From: Vibrio splendidus 12E03
GTDB lineage: Bacteria; Pseudomonadota; Gammaproteobacteria; Enterobacterales; Vibrionaceae
DNA length: 60,683 bases
Direction of reading: 5' to 3'
NCBI RefSeq assembly: GCF_000272105.2
Contig: NZ_AJZD02000343.1
Location: 1 to 60,683 of the forward strand
Below the pieces are notes generated by a model. It was not told the origin of the DNA and searched no databases. It saw only the letters and a program-made list of their open reading frames with translations. Shown here one piece after another: positions 51,828 through 60,228 of the stretch. A program made the position numbers and the translations under genes. Every line of letters begins with the position of its first letter. Position 1 is the stretch's first letter.

Positions 51828-52421
51828 TTAAACCGCTTTCCAACTGGCTACCAAGCGCTCGACACCACTCCAAAAATGCGTGTGGCTGGCTTGTTGGCCT
51901 CGTAATGAGTAGAACAAGTTCGCACTTAAATAAAGACCGTACAACTCGAAGGTTGCCTGTTTCGGGTCTAAATCGGCTCTGAATTGTTTGCTTTCAACCG
52001 CTTTTGCTACCTGAATCGTCAAGTAATCAATCCACACTGAAATGGTTTTCTGCAGTGCTTTCTGAATCACAGACGTTTCACTGCCCGCATCTTTCCATGC
52101 ATCAATAAACATGCAACTGCCTTGGAATGAATGGTTCCAGCCCAGCCAATTGTCGAGCAGCTGTTTCAATTTCGCTTCAATATCACCATCTCCCAGTTCT
52201 CTTGCGGGAATGATGACTCTTTCAGTGAATATGGCGTTGGAATATTCGAGTACAGAGAGCTGGAGGTTCTCTTTAGAGTTGAAGTGTGCAAACAAGCCAC
52301 TTTTGGACATGCCACACTGCTTGGCTAACTCGCCAATGGTCAAACTCTCAAGCCCGTTCTCACTCGCAAGTGCGAATGCATGGCTCAAAATATACTCTTT
52401 GGTTATCTTTCCCTTGCTCAT
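51828..52421 (-). CDS. TetR-family transcriptional regulator
   Basis: 197-aa TetR-type repressor. The DNA-binding domain is N-terminal (LTIGELAKQCGMSKSGLFAHFNSKENLQLSVL, residues ~23-54) and the C-terminal domain resembles TetR_C families with conserved SCMFIDAWKDAGSE. It is divergent from the AEC transporter gene and upstream of the hydrolase, so either may be a target. I could not identify a convincing palindromic operator in the 161-bp divergent gap. Confidence 0.9.
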   Translation of the reverse strand: MSKGKITKEYILSHAFALASENGLESLTIGELAKQCGMSKSGLFAHFNSKENLQLSVLEYSNAIFTERVIIPARELGDGDIEAKLKQLLDNWLGWNHSFQGSCMFIDAWKDAGSETSVIQKALQKTISVWIDYLTIQVAKAVESKQFRADLDPKQATFELYGLYLSANLFYSLRGQQASHTHFWSGVERLVASWKAV

Positions 52422-52582
52422 TATTCACCAATAATAAATCTGATACGTTATTTTTAGCACGTTCGTTCTTTTTTTCAAGATTTTTTACTTAACCCTTGGT
52501 ATTCATTTTGTCTTATCAAAGAACTGTGGAAAAATGCGACAGTATTCAAAGGAAATTGAAATCGACTAACAAAGGAAAAAGA

Positions 52583-53539
52583 ATGAACTCACTTTGGGAA
52601 CAGTTTGCGTTTTCGGCGTCAGTAACAGGCCCTATCTGTTTAATGCTGTTTCTTGGTGTGATGCTCAAGCGAATTGGCTTAATCAATGACAACTTCATTG
52701 ATGTCGCATCCAAGGTGGTGTTTCAAGTCACTCTACCCGCAATGCTATTTCTCAGCATTGTTCAGTCTAACCACGATTTTGCCGCCAGTGGAAAGCTCGT
52801 CATCTTTGGCTTATTAGCCAACCTTGCCTTCTTCGTGTTCACCACTGTCAGCACTAAAATGGCTTTTAAAAAGCCTCAAGACCAAGGTGTGATAGTGCAA
52901 GGTGGCTTTCGTGCCAACACTGCTATTATCGGGCTTGCTTATGTTGCCAATATATACGGCAACGATGGTGTCGCACTCGCTGCTCTGTATGTCGCCTCCT
53001 TGACGGTTCTCTATAATATTCAGGCTGTTATCGCGCTCACTCCAAAGGGCCAAGAGTCGGGTGACAAAGCCATTCAAGTCATCGTTAAAACACTCACCAA
53101 AAACCCTCTTATTATCTCGATCGGCTTAGGTGTATTGTTCTACTTACTGTCGATTCCTGTACCGAAAATGGTGACTGATGCAGGGCAATATTTCGCTAAC
53201 ATGACCTTACCGTTAGCCCTTTTGTGCACGGGAGGGTCGCTTGATATACGCTCTCTGAAAAAAGATAAGGGCCCGACTTGGTTCTCTACCGGATACAAAC
53301 TGGTTTTGGCTCCGCTGCTGATCACGCTAGCTGCTCTGTTCTTCGGTTTTGGAGGATTAGATCTTGGTCTTATCTTCTTGATGAGCGCCGCGCCCACAGC
53401 TGCTGCGAGCTATGTTATGGCACGTGCAATGGGCGGGAATTCAACATTGGCAGCCAACATTATCGCACTCACCACCGTCGTTTCACTTATCACTTGCACG
53501 CTTGGCATTTTCGTACTTACTGCAATGGATTTAATATAG
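52583..53539 (+). CDS. AEC-family transporter (auxin efflux carrier-like)
   Basis: About 318-aa inner-membrane transporter of the AEC family with ten predicted helices in two repeats. The N terminus (FSASVTGPICLMLFLGVMLKRIGLI) and the crossover segments (QVTLPAMLFLSIVQSN; TLPLALLCTGGSLDI) are typical; AAPTAAASYVMARAMGG is the conserved end. Bacterial members export organic acids or amino-acid-like compounds; the substrate here is unknown. The start is ATG 52583 with AAAGGAAA before it; the frame extends upstream without a ribosome site. Divergent from the TetR gene. Confidence 0.88.
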   Translation: MNSLWEQFAFSASVTGPICLMLFLGVMLKRIGLINDNFIDVASKVVFQVTLPAMLFLSIVQSNHDFAASGKLVIFGLLANLAFFVFTTVSTKMAFKKPQDQGVIVQGGFRANTAIIGLAYVANIYGNDGVALAALYVASLTVLYNIQAVIALTPKGQESGDKAIQVIVKTLTKNPLIISIGLGVLFYLLSIPVPKMVTDAGQYFANMTLPLALLCTGGSLDIRSLKKDKGPTWFSTGYKLVLAPLLITLAALFFGFGGLDLGLIFLMSAAPTAAASYVMARAMGGNSTLAANIIALTTVVSLITCTLGIFVLTAMDLI

Positions 53540-53661
53540 CTGCGACAGGCTTCAAAGAATCAATACAAGCCTTAAAACAAAGCTCGCAACCCTTGATTTA
53601 GCGCTAACTGGTTCAATAAAAAGTCTGTTAGATTCTACGAAAATTTTCTTAGAGATCTGAT

Positions 53662-54702
53662 ATGTCTTCCGTTCAACATACGCCTTCACAACGCATCGCC
53701 AGTATTGAGTTGGGTCGAGTGATTGCTATCTTGGCGATCATTGGCTTACATGGCCAAATGGCACTTACTTACTGGCAAATCGATGAAGTGCCTTGGATTG
53801 GTTATGTGCTTAACCAAACCGCTCGCTTCGCCGTACCTCTTTTCTTCCTTATCTCAGGGTATCTGATTCAACCTAAGCTCACGGCATCGCTTTGGGCAAC
53901 CGTGGTCAACTACTCTAAACCACTCCTCAAGGTTTGGTTGGTTTGGAGCATCATTTGCTTAGTGATGCCATTCGACCTCGCGAAGGTAGAAGAGTTTGGC
54001 TACCTAGGTGAGCGCCAAGGCTATTGGGGTTTCTTAATGAACACGCCGCTTAACTCTTTCTTAGAGGGTGGATTGGTTCATTTATGGTTTATTCCTGCTC
54101 TGGTATGTGCCGTTTTGATCATCGCTCTAATGGTCGAAATGAAACTCGACAAACTGCTATTACCAACGGCGATTGTACTTTACGTTTATGGTGTTTTAGC
54201 GGGCAGCTACGCGAGCTTGACCGATCTGAGCGCGCCTTTCTTTACTCGTAACGGCCCGTTCTTTAGCACGTTAATGGTGACCTTAGGTTTCCTTATTCGT
54301 CAGAATCAATGGAAAGTGTCATCAACTAAAGCGTTGGGGCTATTAGCGTTAGGCATGTTGATTCACTTTGCTGAGGCGGCATGGCTCACCACCTTTGACA
54401 TCGCATTCAACATGAATGATTTCTTATTTGGTACAGCGTTATGGGGAATGGGCGTGTTTATGTGGCTTCTAGCTAATCCAAACATCGGTGATTACGCGTG
54501 GGTTCGTGCTATTTCGAATCGCATGCTAGGTATCTACGTTTGCCATCTGCTGATCATTATCGTGCTGTTCAATGTTTGCGGAGTCTTGGGCATTACGGAA
54601 TTGGCAAAAGACGTTACGGTATTTTTTGGCACCGTATTATTGAGCTTCGGGTTGGTTGTTGGGATCGAAAAAACACCATTACGACGCGTGCTACTGCGTT
54701 AG
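53662..54702 (+). CDS. Membrane acyltransferase (acyltransferase-3 family)
   Basis: 346-aa inner-membrane acyltransferase (Acyl_transf_3/WecH-like) with about ten helices. The catalytic opening is R-x-x-A-x-x-H-like: RVIAILAIIGLHGQM (residues ~19-33), with the second conserved block RFAVPLFFLISGYLIQPK. Such proteins transfer acetyl or succinyl groups to surface sugars. ATG at 53662 has TTAGAGAT upstream. It lies between the AEC gene and a convergent pterin synthase homologue with a shared terminator. Acceptor unknown. Confidence 0.88.
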   Translation: MSSVQHTPSQRIASIELGRVIAILAIIGLHGQMALTYWQIDEVPWIGYVLNQTARFAVPLFFLISGYLIQPKLTASLWATVVNYSKPLLKVWLVWSIICLVMPFDLAKVEEFGYLGERQGYWGFLMNTPLNSFLEGGLVHLWFIPALVCAVLIIALMVEMKLDKLLLPTAIVLYVYGVLAGSYASLTDLSAPFFTRNGPFFSTLMVTLGFLIRQNQWKVSSTKALGLLALGMLIHFAEAAWLTTFDIAFNMNDFLFGTALWGMGVFMWLLANPNIGDYAWVRAISNRMLGIYVCHLLIIIVLFNVCGVLGITELAKDVTVFFGTVLLSFGLVVGIEKTPLRRVLLR

Positions 54703-54750
54703 TGTTTGTACCTAAAACCATCCGCTAAATCAGTTTTAAAAAGCAACAAA

Positions 54751-54788
54751 AAATAAAGGCAAGATAACTTAATATCTTGCCTTTATTT
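54751..54788. terminator. Bidirectional terminator between acyltransferase and pterin synthase homologue
   Basis: AAATAAAGGCAAGATA (54751-54766) with TATCTTGCCTTTATTT (54773-54788), a 16-bp perfect stem with A/T flanks on both sides, between convergent genes. Confidence 0.93.
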
Positions 54789-54826
54789 CATCATGTTGGA
54801 GCTGAGATTATCTCACTCGTGAGGTG

Positions 54827-55705
54827 TTATCGGAACGCCATTGCGCCCTTGCCAACACCTTCATAAGCGACGATTTGTAGTGATTGGTTCTCTGCTAGGC
54901 TCGGTTCAACTTGATCCGCAATATATCCCGCAAGTAATTCCACCGTGGTATCGGTCGGCAAAATTTCCGTCTCACTCTTAGCAATCGCTAGTTCAAATTC
55001 GCCTTGTGGCGCGGTGTAGCAAAAACCATAGTGACTTTCATCATTAACACTTTGCGCGTGTTCACTCAGGTTAAGTGATGAAACAGAAACTTGGTCTTCT
55101 TTAGAACCTAAGTAAATGTCTTCCCAACGCTGAGCAAATGCTTGTTCGCGTTGCTCGTCACGCTGACCATCGACCACGATTTCTACTGGAGAACGGTGAC
55201 CATGCGCGATGCGTTGACAGTTGCCATCATGCTTTTTTAAACCATGGGTGTAGTGGTAGAACGCGCCATTAATGTTCTCATGACGAAGAGTGATCTCTAA
55301 CCCTGTGACGTTACTTGGGAGGTTATCGCGAAGAATATGATAAACGTGTGCGGTCACACTCTCGATGGTGATCGCTTCTGCATCAATCAAGCAATATGCT
55401 TCATCAGGGCAGTGCAGGTGTAGGCTCTTGTCACCACGCAATACATCAACCTTAGAGTAACCGGCTTTGCTTGCTTGATGCACAATTGCAGCGTTTTGCA
55501 TTGGCAGCAGTAGGCGGTGGTCAACGTGCTGATCGACAAGCTGTTTGATCTGCTTTTTGACCTTGCTAAAATCCAGCACCATGCTCATTTCATTCAGTTC
55601 ACCAGACATGGTGACATCTAAAATCCAACTATCTCCTACGACCCCTCTGTGTTCACAGATGTATGAAGAATCGATAACGGTAAGGTCTCTTACAAATAGG
55701 TTCAA
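54827..55705 (-). CDS. Two-domain 6-carboxytetrahydropterin synthase (QueD-like) homologue
   Basis: 292-aa protein made of two T-fold (6-pyruvoyl-tetrahydropterin synthase-like) domains, twice the QueD length. In the second domain (residues ~130-292) the zinc-site pattern is intact: CQRIAHGHRSPVEI following YTHGLKKHDGN. In the first domain the corresponding HGH is replaced (RGVVGDSWILDVTM) although the following MSGELNE-x-MVLDFSKVKK strand is conserved. So only one half looks able to bind zinc and catalyse. No queC or queE gene is nearby, so a role in 7-deazapurine synthesis is uncertain. Single-gene unit. Confidence 0.8.
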   Translation of the reverse strand: MNLFVRDLTVIDSSYICEHRGVVGDSWILDVTMSGELNEMSMVLDFSKVKKQIKQLVDQHVDHRLLLPMQNAAIVHQASKAGYSKVDVLRGDKSLHLHCPDEAYCLIDAEAITIESVTAHVYHILRDNLPSNVTGLEITLRHENINGAFYHYTHGLKKHDGNCQRIAHGHRSPVEIVVDGQRDEQREQAFAQRWEDIYLGSKEDQVSVSSLNLSEHAQSVNDESHYGFCYTAPQGEFELAIAKSETEILPTDTTVELLAGYIADQVEPSLAENQSLQIVAYEGVGKGAMAFR

Positions 55706-55935
55706 GTGGAACTCCTTAATGCTTTAATGAGATACGGGAGGCTGAATAATGTTCAGCAGGCACTTCGTCTCATTGATGTCTGATAAAATAGGACGGGCAG
55801 GATGTTACAACGCGCTTATAAAGTCCACCTTTTTACACCGTCAGTTGAGAATTGAACAAACTACGCTCAATTTCCGCTAAAACATAGACCAGCCTGATGC
55901 TAATAGCCACATTTCAGCTAGGGTTGCCCAGCGAT

Positions 55936-56760
55936 TCACGACACATTTTGCTTTAGCCACAAACGCGGCGACATTCCCGTAACATGCTGAAAAGCGCGAG
56001 AGAAGCCAGAATAGCTGTTGTACCCCACTTCATCCGCCACCCAATTGATCGGCTTATTTTGTAGCAGCAACGACTGAGCAACAGACACCCGCCACTTTTG
56101 TACATAATCACCTGGGGTTTCACCGACTTCACGCTTGAACGCTTCTATAAACTGAGTTCGAGACATCGCTGCCAATGAAGCCATTTGCTCAATCGAAAAG
56201 TGGCGAGCAGGCATTAGATGAATCGCAGTAACGACCGGAGCAAGCCGCGGATGAGCAAGCGCAGAAAATACACCTTTATCGATTTGCTGTTGTTCAATGA
56301 GATGGCGGAAAATCAAAGCCATTAGCGCGTCACTCAACTTATCCATTAAGTACTGCTGACCTGATGACTCTTGGTTCGATTCTCGAAACAGCACCTCAAT
56401 CACCGGCATTAGGTTAGGTGCGTCTTCAAACGGAATCACAATCACGTCAGGAAGTGCAGACAACAACGGATTCATTTGCCCTGAGCGATATTCCACGCTC
56501 GCACACACAACTTCTGCACCGTCTCCAACCCCTTCAATCGCATGTGGTGTGCTATTAGGTAAGTAGACGATACAAGGTTGGGATAGCTTCCTGTGCCCCG
56601 TATTAGAACTCGACAGAGTCAACTCACCGGCACTCAATACATGAAGATGCCCTTCTTTGCCTTGTTGCGCATTAAATGACGATACCCCACACAAGTTCCC
56701 AGAATAGAAAACACCAGTACGTATCGAGAAATGTTCCATTAGTTGTGACAGCAGATCCAT
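55936..56760 (-). CDS. AraC-family transcriptional regulator
   Basis: 274-aa AraC-type regulator with an N-terminal cupin-like ligand domain (residues ~20-130, with a PNSTPHAIEGVGD metal-site-like string) and a C-terminal DNA-binding domain (HFSIEQMASLAAMSRTQFIEAFKREVGETPGDYVQKWRV; VADEVGYNSYSGFSRAFQHVTGMSPR). It is of the AraC_6/cupin_6 type common in Vibrio. Divergent from the YHS-domain gene (110 bp between starts), which is a possible target. Ligand unknown. Confidence 0.92.
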   Translation of the reverse strand: MDLLSQLMEHFSIRTGVFYSGNLCGVSSFNAQQGKEGHLHVLSAGELTLSSSNTGHRKLSQPCIVYLPNSTPHAIEGVGDGAEVVCASVEYRSGQMNPLLSALPDVIVIPFEDAPNLMPVIEVLFRESNQESSGQQYLMDKLSDALMALIFRHLIEQQQIDKGVFSALAHPRLAPVVTAIHLMPARHFSIEQMASLAAMSRTQFIEAFKREVGETPGDYVQKWRVSVAQSLLLQNKPINWVADEVGYNSYSGFSRAFQHVTGMSPRLWLKQNVS

Positions 56761-56870
56761 GCATCCTCCGAACGATTCGCTTACTTTTTAGTTCTTTTGT
56801 CCCTCTATAGACCGGAGCAGTCGGCTAATTTATTTCATACAAGTTAACTAATACTGACAAGGAACTTGAT

Positions 56871-57347
56871 ATGTCACATTTGAAATCCACCAGTCAAAAA
56901 ATCACTCTAATGGCCGCGTTACTCGGTGCGAGCTTTTCCATCATGGCAGCCGACCTTGATATGAGTGTCGACAGCAATGACCTCGCGATCAAAGGCTATG
57001 ACCCTGTCGCTTACTTTACTGATGCTGGTGCCGTTCAAGGTTCATCAGAATTCACGGCTACTTATAAGAACGCTATTTATCAGTTCGCAAACAGTGACAA
57101 CCGAGATCAGTTCCGCGCCAATCCTGAAGCTTATGCGCCTCAATACGGTGGCTATTGTGCCTTTGGTGTGGCTATGGGTAAGAAATTTGAGACCGACCCT
57201 AACGCATGGAAAGTCGAAGATGGAAAGCTGTATCTGAACTTAGACAAATCGGTTCAAAAACGTTGGTTGGAAGATACGCAAGAGTTCATCCAAGACGCCA
57301 ACAGTAACTGGACGACGATCAAAACCGTAGAAGCCTATAAGCTTTAG
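56871..57347 (+). CDS. Secreted YHS-domain protein
   Basis: 158-aa exported protein with a signal peptide (LMAALLGASFSIMAA, cleavage near residue 26) and a YHS-type domain (IKGYDPVAYFTDAGAVQGSSEF; ENPEAYAPQYGGYCAFGVAMGKK). YHS proteins are often associated with metal handling. The single Cys in GGYCAFG is the conserved family residue. It is divergent from an AraC regulator and followed by a terminator. The role is not known. Confidence 0.85.
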   Translation: MSHLKSTSQKITLMAALLGASFSIMAADLDMSVDSNDLAIKGYDPVAYFTDAGAVQGSSEFTATYKNAIYQFANSDNRDQFRANPEAYAPQYGGYCAFGVAMGKKFETDPNAWKVEDGKLYLNLDKSVQKRWLEDTQEFIQDANSNWTTIKTVEAYKL

Positions 57348-57397
57348 TCTACAAATTTTAGCCTAGTAACTTTAACTTTTATCCATTGCCCATTAAT

Positions 57398-57428
57398 AAA
57401 AACGGAAGCGACCGAACGCTTCCGTTTT
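57398..57428 (+). terminator. Terminator of the YHS-domain gene
   Basis: AAAACGGAAGCG (57399-57410) with CGCTTCCGTTTT (57417-57428), 12-bp stem, loop ACCGAA. Confidence 0.92.
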
Positions 57429-57537
57429 CATTGGGATTTTCCCCAAAGAGGTCAACCCAAAGCGATTGGCAACACCTACTAAGTCCATTTCTATTCTATA
57501 CTCTTAGCAGATAAGCTTTTCTTTTTATGGAAGAATA

Positions 57538-58173
57538 ATGACATTACCTAGGATTTTGGTACTTGGCCTCTGCGCCCTACCGACACTGACTTATGCCAAC
57601 CCATGGCAGTTCGTCAAAAGTGAAGATGGCATCATGATTGATAAAAGGCCACACAGCGAAGGCTTGGTCGAAATACGAGCGCAAATGCAAACGCCCACCA
57701 CTTATTCCGGTTTTCTGTTGTTGCTTGAAGACAGCGAGAACGTGCAAAACTGGATAGATAACGTGTCGGAAAGTCGTGTCTTGATGCAGATATCTGAGGA
57801 TGAAAATATCGTCTATACCCAATTCAAAGCGCCATGGCCTGCTAGAGATCGAGACATGGTGACCTACTCAAAATACAGCATCGAGGATGGGCAGTTTGTC
57901 TTATCGATAAAGGATGCGTCGAACTATTTAGCGAAAGAGTCAGGGTACATTCGAATCTACGATGTGGATGCACTTTGGACGCTGCAACCGCTGACTAATG
58001 GCAATACCTACATCACCTACACCGCTTATGCGAACGCAGGTGGCATCCTACCGAATTGGTTGATGAACAAGTTATCGATAGGCAGTGCACTGAGCACGTT
58101 TAAGGGACTAAAAGAACAGTTACCAAAGTACCAAGGCCAGCAGCATCCTAACCTGCCAAGTGAGTCTCGCTAA
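57538..58173 (+). CDS. Exported START-domain protein
   Basis: 211-aa protein with a signal peptide (ILVLGLCALPTLTYA, cleavage about residue 20) and a START-like lipid-binding fold (WQFVKSEDGIMIDKRPHSEG; VYTQFKAPWPARDRDMV; TLQPLTNGNTYITYTAYANAGG). START domains bind hydrophobic ligands in a helix-grip cavity, so it may carry a lipid in the periplasm. Single gene; convergent with the hypothetical at 58215. The family call is good and the ligand unknown. Confidence 0.85.
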   Translation: MTLPRILVLGLCALPTLTYANPWQFVKSEDGIMIDKRPHSEGLVEIRAQMQTPTTYSGFLLLLEDSENVQNWIDNVSESRVLMQISEDENIVYTQFKAPWPARDRDMVTYSKYSIEDGQFVLSIKDASNYLAKESGYIRIYDVDALWTLQPLTNGNTYITYTAYANAGGILPNWLMNKLSIGSALSTFKGLKEQLPKYQGQQHPNLPSESR

Positions 58174-58214
58174 CGGTAAAGTAGACAAGTAAATAGAGGA
58201 AATAAAGTTAAAGA

Positions 58215-58739
58215 CTAAGGTCTTCTAGCGAGATCGCGCGCTAAGATAAGCGCCAAGCCAAATACTTGAAGAAACAGGGCTATGTTCTTATAGAAAGCCA
58301 TTTTCTCATCAAGCCTTTGGATTAACTCAACCAAGGTCAGGTTATCCAAATAGTAGTCATCGATTCGAGTTCGTTGCGACTCTTGAGCACTGTTTATCAG
58401 CATCATCAGTTTCGGCAAGTTAGACAAAGAGATATTTGGCATTTCGCTACTCACCCAACGCCTAAGTTGCCCACGCAGTGCTTCATCAAGAACAGTGGTA
58501 GGCTGCCCCGTTTCTGGTTTATCAAGGTGAATCAGAATCGCTTCACGCTTACGCTCTAGGGTTTCAATCGTATTCCAAGCAAGCTGTATTGAGTACACAT
58601 TGCCGAATTTGCGATCGTTGTATTCCGCTTTCTCAGCTTCAATTTTATCGAGCACCAAGCTCGACATGACAATCGCCATGATGTTGAGTATCAAGCCTGC
58701 GAGGACAATCGCCCAAGCAGGTGGAAGGCGCAACGCCAT
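58215..58739 (-). CDS. Hypothetical membrane protein with two helices
   Basis: I do not recognise the family. The 174-aa product has a membrane helix near each end (AWAIVLAGLILNIMAIVMSS at residues ~9-28, IALFLQVFGLALILARDL at ~152-169), with an intervening 110-residue helical soluble segment (KIEAEKAEYNDRKFGNVYSI; TLVELIQRLDEKMAFYK). It follows the MAPEG gene by 8 bp on the same strand, so the two are probably an operon. The topology suggests a small signalling or scaffold protein, which is a guess. Confidence 0.65.
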   Translation of the reverse strand: MALRLPPAWAIVLAGLILNIMAIVMSSLVLDKIEAEKAEYNDRKFGNVYSIQLAWNTIETLERKREAILIHLDKPETGQPTTVLDEALRGQLRRWVSSEMPNISLSNLPKLMMLINSAQESQRTRIDDYYLDNLTLVELIQRLDEKMAFYKNIALFLQVFGLALILARDLARRP

Positions 58740-58747
58740 AATGCTCC

Positions 58748-59137
58748 CTAGAACATTTTATCAAAAGGTAGGTAAGCTAAGTTTAGGACAATCAAAGAGA
58801 TCATGCAGATAAGCGTTAACACCATCCCCACTTTTCGACCTTTGAAGTTCTTCGCTAAGATCCCTTTCGCATGAATCACTCGCCCCAGAATAAACGCTAC
58901 ACCAATGACATGAATCAGCCACACACCGGCACCATTCATCTCTAACAATCCCATCAAAATCACGGTGATTGGGATGTAATCCATCGCGTTACTTTGTGCC
59001 GAACGTGCTATCTGTAACGACTCAACACCGCCATCAGCATGAGCAACAAGATTGATTCGCCTTTGCTTGATCACCTCTATTGCTAACCAAATCATTACGA
59101 CCGTCAGCAAGGCTGCGTAAAGTGCTGTAACCATCAT
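58748..59137 (-). CDS. MAPEG-family membrane protein
   Basis: 129-aa membrane protein of the MAPEG family (eicosanoid/glutathione-related) with four helices. The typical motif RSAQSNAMDYIPITVILMGLLEMNG (residues ~46-70; usually R-x-x-x-N-x-x-E/D-x-x-P) and HVIGVAFILGRVIHAKGI are visible. In bacteria the role is generally unknown, perhaps glutathione transferase-like. It is the first gene of a two-gene unit with the hypothetical at 58215. The CsrB-type RNA promoter region begins just upstream. Confidence 0.88.
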   Translation of the reverse strand: MMVTALYAALLTVVMIWLAIEVIKQRRINLVAHADGGVESLQIARSAQSNAMDYIPITVILMGLLEMNGAGVWLIHVIGVAFILGRVIHAKGILAKNFKGRKVGMVLTLICMISLIVLNLAYLPFDKMF

Positions 59138-59227
59138 ATTTCCCTATTATTTTGTGTTTACTCAGTGTTCTTTGTTATCTGTTCGACAACACCCGCCGAG
59201 ATAAAATGAAAATCGCGCCCGAGCACT

Positions 59228-59245
59228 TGTAAGAGATCTCTCACA
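59228..59245. promoter_or_regulatory. VarA/UvrY (GacA-type) box upstream of the Csr RNA
   Basis: TGTAAGAGATCTCTCACA is an 18-bp inverted repeat matching the UvrY/GacA box TGTAAG-N6-CTTACA with one mismatch. A partial copy (GTAAGAGATCACA) follows at about 59252. The distance to the RNA start (about 160 bp) is like that at E. coli csrB. Confidence 0.8.
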
Positions 59246-59370
59246 CCGAACGTAAGAGATCACAATCAAGCTTCGCAGAAAATTCGTAAAATACAAACCC
59301 AAGCCCTTGTTTTGTATGAATCCACGCATATTTCTTTCGCTCAGTGGGTACATTTATTTCTTGAGGTGGA

Positions 59371-59399
59371 TTGTGAGTAAAGCCTCTGCAGTGTTTAAT
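59371..59399 (+). promoter_or_regulatory. Probable sigma-70 promoter of the Csr RNA
   Basis: TTGTGA (59371-59376) and TTTAAT (59394-59399) with 17-bp spacing; transcription would start near 59406. Confidence 0.5.
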
Positions 59400-59405
59400 A
59401 CACAT

Positions 59406-59717
59406 GTCGACAGGGAGTTGGCAGGAACAGGAAAAAGCCTAACGGATTAGGTATCTTCAGGATGAAGATTTGATGACTTAGGATGAGTTATCAGCAAGGA
59501 AGTTATACTCTAGGATAGAGTCGCTTATCAGGATGATGAGTTTGCAAGGACACCGCTAGGACGGCGATGAATTGGATAGGTTAAAGGATTTAGCCACGTC
59601 AAGGAACGATGCAGGGAGCACCAGTTACCTATTGAAAGATAAGTAACGCGCAGTAGCAGGATGGCTACGAAAAGAATAGACCCCGTTTGGTGAAAGCCAA
59701 ACGGGGTTTCCTTTTTT
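59406..59717 (+). ncRNA. csrB: CsrB-family regulatory RNA
   Basis: About 310-nt RNA that would sequester the translational regulator CsrA. It begins GTCGACAGGGAGT, identical to the E. coli CsrB start, and contains about 16 GGA motifs, many as AGGA or CAGGATG in hairpin loops: ATCTTC-AGGAT-GAAGAT (59453-59469), ACTCT-AGGAT-AGAGT (about 59507-59521), GTAGC-AGGAT-GGCTAC (about 59653-59668). Near the 3' part is GCAGGGAGCA, also as in CsrB, and then a perfect terminator. Vibrios carry several such RNAs (CsrB/C/D), and which copy this is cannot be told. The VarS/VarA system probably activates it through the upstream box. Confidence 0.92.
59681..59717 (+). terminator. Terminator of the Csr RNA
   Basis: CCCCGTTTGG (59681-59690), loop TGAAAG, CCAAACGGGG (59697-59706), then TTTCCTTTTTT. 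It could also serve the convergent yjiG gene. Confidence 0.93.
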
Positions 59718-59760
59718 GTAACGTCTAAAAGCTATTCGCAGCTAACCGTTCAAAGTCACG

Positions 59761-60228
59761 TTACAAAATAATGTTCATCAAGAACATTGCACCAAACGCA
59801 TTCAATACCGAAATCGCGATCATCACCGGGATGTAGCGACCTTCAGTACCAATTGGCCCCATAATACGGCCCATATATTGCACCTGAGAGCCCATCAAGT
59901 AGATAGCTGGCGCCAAGATAGCGATATGGTTGCCGTTCAGAATACCTTGGTCAAACAGCGTGATAACCACGCCCACTGCACCACCCATCGACATCCACGC
60001 ACCGATCAATACTGCTGCCGCCTCGCCAGGTAAACCAAATACCGCCATGATTGGAGCAAATACACTGCCCATCAAATCCAGCGCACCCGTAATCTGCAAT
60101 GCCTTGATGATCACAAACGCCATCAGAACATTTGGTACCGTAGAGGTAGTTGCAATAACCCAGCCTTTCTTAGCACCTTCAACGAAAATATCAGTAACCA
60201 TTGGTTTCTTTGCTTTAACTTCGCTCAT
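59761..60228 (-). CDS. yjiG: YjiG family nucleoside-recognition (Gate-domain) membrane protein
   Basis: 155-aa inner-membrane protein of the YjiG/SpmB-like family with about four helices (VPNVLMAFVIIKALQITG; AAAVLIGAWMSMGGAVGVVI; IAILAPAIYLMGSQVQYMG; VMIAISVLNAFGAMFLMNI). It pairs with YjiH, whose stop overlaps its start by one base (TAATG). Gate-domain pairs of this kind are thought to form transporters of unknown substrate. The downstream 43 bp lead to the terminator of the convergent Csr RNA. Confidence 0.9.
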   Translation of the reverse strand: MSEVKAKKPMVTDIFVEGAKKGWVIATTSTVPNVLMAFVIIKALQITGALDLMGSVFAPIMAVFGLPGEAAAVLIGAWMSMGGAVGVVITLFDQGILNGNHIAILAPAIYLMGSQVQYMGRIMGPIGTEGRYIPVMIAISVLNAFGAMFLMNIIL

